NCBI GenBank assembly: GCA_963575745.1
Contig: CAUYUJ010020518.1
Span: 64,001-128,000, forward strand
DNA from: Prorocentrum cordatum
Taxonomy: Eukaryota; Sar; Dinophyceae; Prorocentrales; Prorocentraceae
Direction: 5' to 3'
DNA length: 64,000 nucleotides
The translations under genes and the position numbers were made by a program. Each line of letters starts with the position of its first letter. Within the stretch, counting starts at the first letter, position 1. Of this stretch, positions 61,409 to 64,000 are shown in pieces. Below the pieces are notes generated by a model, which was given only the letters and a program-made list of their open reading frames with translations, did not search any database and was not told where the DNA came from.

Positions 61409-62491
61409 GAGATGGTGGCGCTCTTCAAGCAGAAGTTCAAGGGGCAGGAGCTGCCGACCACCGTGGGGGGTGCCCAGCAGGATGAGGAGGGCGTCGACGA
61501 CGACGCGTTGGAGGCGTGTGCGAAGGCTGGGTTCGACTTCGCGGCTCGGGGCGCCCTGGGAAGTAGATTCACGCGCTGGCTGAAGGCAAATGGACAGTGG
61601 GATGGGTTTGGCAGGCTCGCGAGAGATGCCAAGGCCAAGCGCAGGCGCGAGTGGGCCGAGGAGCAGCACAGCGAGGCCATCAAGAAGCGGTCCAAAGTGA
61701 CGCAGGACTCCGAGTCCGACATCAAGATTGGACGGATGATGAACCTGGACCAGCTCATCGCAGCTGAGGGCGGGCACCACAGCGCCACCGCAATTGCGGG
61801 TGCCCATGAGATAGCCAAGTCCGCCCTGGAGCGTGGCGCGGGGTGGGTCGCCATCGACCCCTACGGCAAGAGGATGAAGTTCCGCCACATCTCCGAGGAG
61901 ACGCGCCAGGAGTCCAGCGAGATCTGGCGGACGACGTCGGAGCAGACGGCACGCCCTGCGCAGTCATCGGCTGGCCCTTCGACAATGTCGCCAGACTTGG
62001 CAGCGGCGCGGGAGCGGGCCATCGCCCACTTCAACCAGCCCACGGCATTCGGCAACTTCCCGCCTGCAGTCCACGCCAACATTGCAGCCGCCGCCCCGTT
62101 GCAGCCCAAGGCGCAGCCGAGCGCCGCGCCAGCGGCTGCTGCCGCGAGCAGCGCAGCTGCGCTGCCAGCAGGGCCCGCAGTCGACACCACGCCGACCACC
62201 AGGGCGTTGCAGCTGGCCAAGGACACGCCCCCGAAGCCGACGGCGAAGACCAATGCTGGCGTGGCTGGCGCGGCTGGAGCGGCTGACGGAGGCGCAGCTG
62301 CTGGCGCGCGTGCCCGCCGCGCGGGCAAGCCAGATGCAGCGGCAGCAGCCCCCTCTTCCACGCCGAGGGGCGGCAAGGTCAAGGCAGGGGGCCCCCTCGA
62401 GAAGAGGGCGATCGAGACGGGCACGCTCTACACGAAGGCCACCATGCAAGCGAGGCGAGCAGTCTTGCTCGCTGATATTGCTTCTCCTTAG
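61409..62491 (+). CDS. Gene 2, middle exon
   Basis: After CGCCTCAG (61408): EMVALFKQKFKGQELPTTVG, then EACAKAGFDFAARGALGSRF, RWLKANGQWDGFGRLARDAK, KRRREWAEEQHSEAIKKRSK, SDIKIGRMMNLDQLIAAEGG, GWVAIDPYGKRMKFRHISEE. An Ala/Pro-rich, probably disordered half follows and ends RRAVLLADIASP at a TAG (62489). Because another good exon follows at 63044, the real exon may end at an unrecognised donor shortly before this stop. The first 170 residues look folded. I do not recognise the family. Confidence 0.6.
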   Translation, partial: EMVALFKQKFKGQELPTTVGGAQQDEEGVDDDALEACAKAGFDFAARGALGSRFTRWLKANGQWDGFGRLARDAKAKRRREWAEEQHSEAIKKRSKVTQDSESDIKIGRMMNLDQLIAAEGGHHSATAIAGAHEIAKSALERGAGWVAIDPYGKRMKFRHISEETRQESSEIWRTTSEQTARPAQSSAGPSTMSPDLAAARERAIAHFNQPTAFGNFPPAVHANIAAAAPLQPKAQPSAAPAAAAASSAAALPAGPAVDTTPTTRALQLAKDTPPKPTAKTNAGVAGAAGAADGGAAAGARARRAGKPDAAAAAPSSTPRGGKVKAGGPLEKRAIETGTLYTKATMQARRAVLLADIASP

Positions 62492-62497
62492 TCATCG

Positions 62498-63000
62498 TTT
62501 ATCTCCTCCTCCTCCTCCTCATCATCATCAGCATCATCATCATCACCATCACAATCATCATCAGCAGCATCATCATCATCCCCCATCATCATCATCGTCA
62601 TCATCATCAGCATCAACATCATCATCATCATCATCAGCACCATCATCATCACCATCAACATCATCATCTTCATCATCATCATCCCCATCATCATCACCAT
62701 CAGCATGATCATCATCATCATCATCATCATCATCACCACCATCCTTATCCTCATCCTCGTCCTCGTCCCCCTCACCTGTCTTCGCCTCCTCCTCCTCCCC
62801 CTCCTCCTACTCCTACTCCTCTCCCTCATCAGCCCATCCCCTTCTCCTGCTTCGTGCCCGTCCTGCTCCTCCTCCCTTCCTCATATGTGTTGACGTTGGT
62901 CATGCTCGAAGTTCTTTCCTCCACCTCCTCCTCCTCCTTCTCCACCTCCCCCTCCTCCTTCTCCTCCTCCTCCTCCTTCTGCTGCTCCTCTTCCCCCCCC
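62498..63000. repeat. (CAT)n and (TCC)n tracts
   Basis: 62510-62745 is (ATC)n with CAGC and CACC variants. 62775-62830 and 62920-62995 are TCC/CTCCTT tracts. Confidence 0.95.
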
Positions 63001-63043
63001 TTCCCCCCCTTCTCCTCTTCCCCGATCCCCCCCGCCGCCCGAG

Positions 63044-63332
63044 GGTCCTCATCTCGGAGATCAGCCGCGGCGACAGCGGTTTGGATAGCGCAAAGTTCGG
63101 GAAGCCTCTGGAGTCTTGCCTGGAAGCCGTGGAGACGGCCGCTCTTTCTTGCTCCAACATGCACGGTCTGCTGATGCACGGGGCCGCCGAGCTCAAGGGG
63201 CAGAGGGGCGAGGCCGAGATGTCGATGGCTTTCGGCGCGATCGCCGCCCAGAGGCCCAAGATCGACGAGCTCATGGAAAAGCGTAGGAAATTGCGAGCAT
63301 TTTTGGATATGACAGAGAAATGCCAGGCCTGA
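63044..63332 (+). CDS. Gene 2, last exon
   Basis: After CGCCCGAG (63043): VLISEISRGDSGLDSAKFGK, PLESCLEAVETAALSCSNMH, GLLMHGAAELKGQRGEAEMS, then AFGAIAAQRPKIDELMEKRR, KLRAFLDMTEKCQA and TGA. It is amphipathic and helical throughout and probably forms a coiled coil. The stop is followed by AT-richer DNA that could be the 3' untranslated region. No family recognised. Confidence 0.55.
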
Positions 63333-64000
63333 GCAGAGCAGCGTGTCAAGTCGACATGGGAAGGGATTGGCCCATCATGACATATAGGGGGGATAGGGGA
63401 GAAAATGGGGGGGATAAGGCACGGGGGGAAAATGCGAGGAGATGAGAAGAGGTAGGGCACGGGATACTGACACGAACATTGCACGAGTGGCCGATCTGCA
63501 GCTTTTTTTTGCGTACTGTGTACTTACTCTATTGTCTTATGTGCGATCGATCTCTTTCACGTGTTTCGTTCCAGCTGCAGGCTGCCAGGGGGGGAGGGGA
63601 AAAAAAGCAACAGCTTTTGAAAGGGGGGACTCATGCATCGGGTCCGATGCGCTCCCTGCATTTATGTTTCGACCTGGGCTGGGTCACGCTGATTGCCTTA
63701 ATTTGAATCCTAGATCGACCTGGGTTCCGAGCTCAGGCGAACGATGTTCGGGCAAGTATCTCTCCTGGCATTTTCCTCTCTGTCGCGACGGCAGCGCTCG
63801 AGTGGAAGATCCGGCGCGCGCAGCTTGCAACTCTAAGTTTAAGGCCTGGAAAGCTCGGTTGTTTTTCAGTGAGAGACCGCTTTCGCGGCTGATATGGGCA
63901 ATTCACGGCCTCTGCCTAGTTGACATGCCTCGGAGGAGAGGCGGTGAGTGCTCGCGAACGGGGGCGGTGAATATCCGGTGAAATCAAGTGAATATCCAAT
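63333..64000. other. Downstream of gene 2; no gene recognised
   Basis: 63333-63450 has GGGGGA-type repeats. An open frame covers 63442-63981 but has mixed third positions and no motif. It is most likely chance. Confidence 0.4.

Noticed and set aside
63442-63981. 179-codon open frame at the right edge
   Set aside because: Mixed codon use and no motif, and it begins in G-rich repeat. Kept as non-coding.

Overview
The window looks like nuclear DNA of a dinoflagellate. It is GC-rich and almost gene-free over its first 39 kb, packed with microsatellites and short inverted-repeat elements. Coding stretches appear as short exons between simple repeats, with AG acceptors and a mix of GT, GC and GA donors. 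On the minus strand at 1197-1211 there is a 15-base match to the 3' part of the dinoflagellate spliced leader. Two retroelements match dinoflagellate types, and nothing suggests a prokaryote. The species cannot be told from the sequence. All exon limits are read by eye and are approximate.

1-39 kb: repeats and decayed sequence. I recognise several families of short terminal-inverted-repeat (TIR) elements, named A to H here. A has seven copies, B three, C three plus a fragment, D two, E two, F two plus two ends, G three and H one. Some show clear target duplications: ACCCTAGAC for A at 11.8 kb and CAGATGGG for F at 26.7 kb. One A copy at 33.9 kb can be compared with an empty site at 34.5 kb. 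All three B copies lie between longer direct repeats (31, about 53 and about 175 bp). Minisatellites include a GCTAT/GCTAA array (3.66-4.33 kb), a 90-bp array (15.25-15.87 kb) and a roughly 0.4-kb array rich in TGTGTACACC (28.0-29.6 kb). Protein-like remnants lie at 4.9-7.2 kb.

39-45.3 kb, minus strand: a decayed Ty1/copia retrotransposon with gag/protease, integrase, reverse transcriptase (RT) and RNase H (RH). It has many frameshifts and stops. Between protease and integrase it carries a degenerate block that resembles a cytosine methyltransferase. It also has a C-terminal extension with a possible membrane segment.

47.3-51.1 kb, plus strand: an unrecognised multi-exon gene ('gene 1') whose introns are long CT, GA, TA and TCC repeats. 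Its last exon carries a 14-residue repeat. 51.8-63.3 kb, plus strand: exons of a second unrecognised gene ('gene 2').

52,826-60,238, plus strand: the most important feature, an apparently intact tyrosine-recombinase (YR) retrotransposon of the DIRS/Ngaro/PAT group, lying between gene 2 exons. It has split direct repeats in the order A1 - ORFs - B1 - A2 - B2. The two B copies (278 bp) differ at one position that I can see, and the two A copies (83 bp) at two. It encodes a gag-like protein, a small basic ORF, a 1,274-residue RT-RNase H protein and a tyrosine recombinase. A complete-looking DNMT3-like cytosine-C5 methyltransferase sits inside the RNase H domain, between its first Asp and its Glu. 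The near-identical repeats and open frames point to recent insertion.
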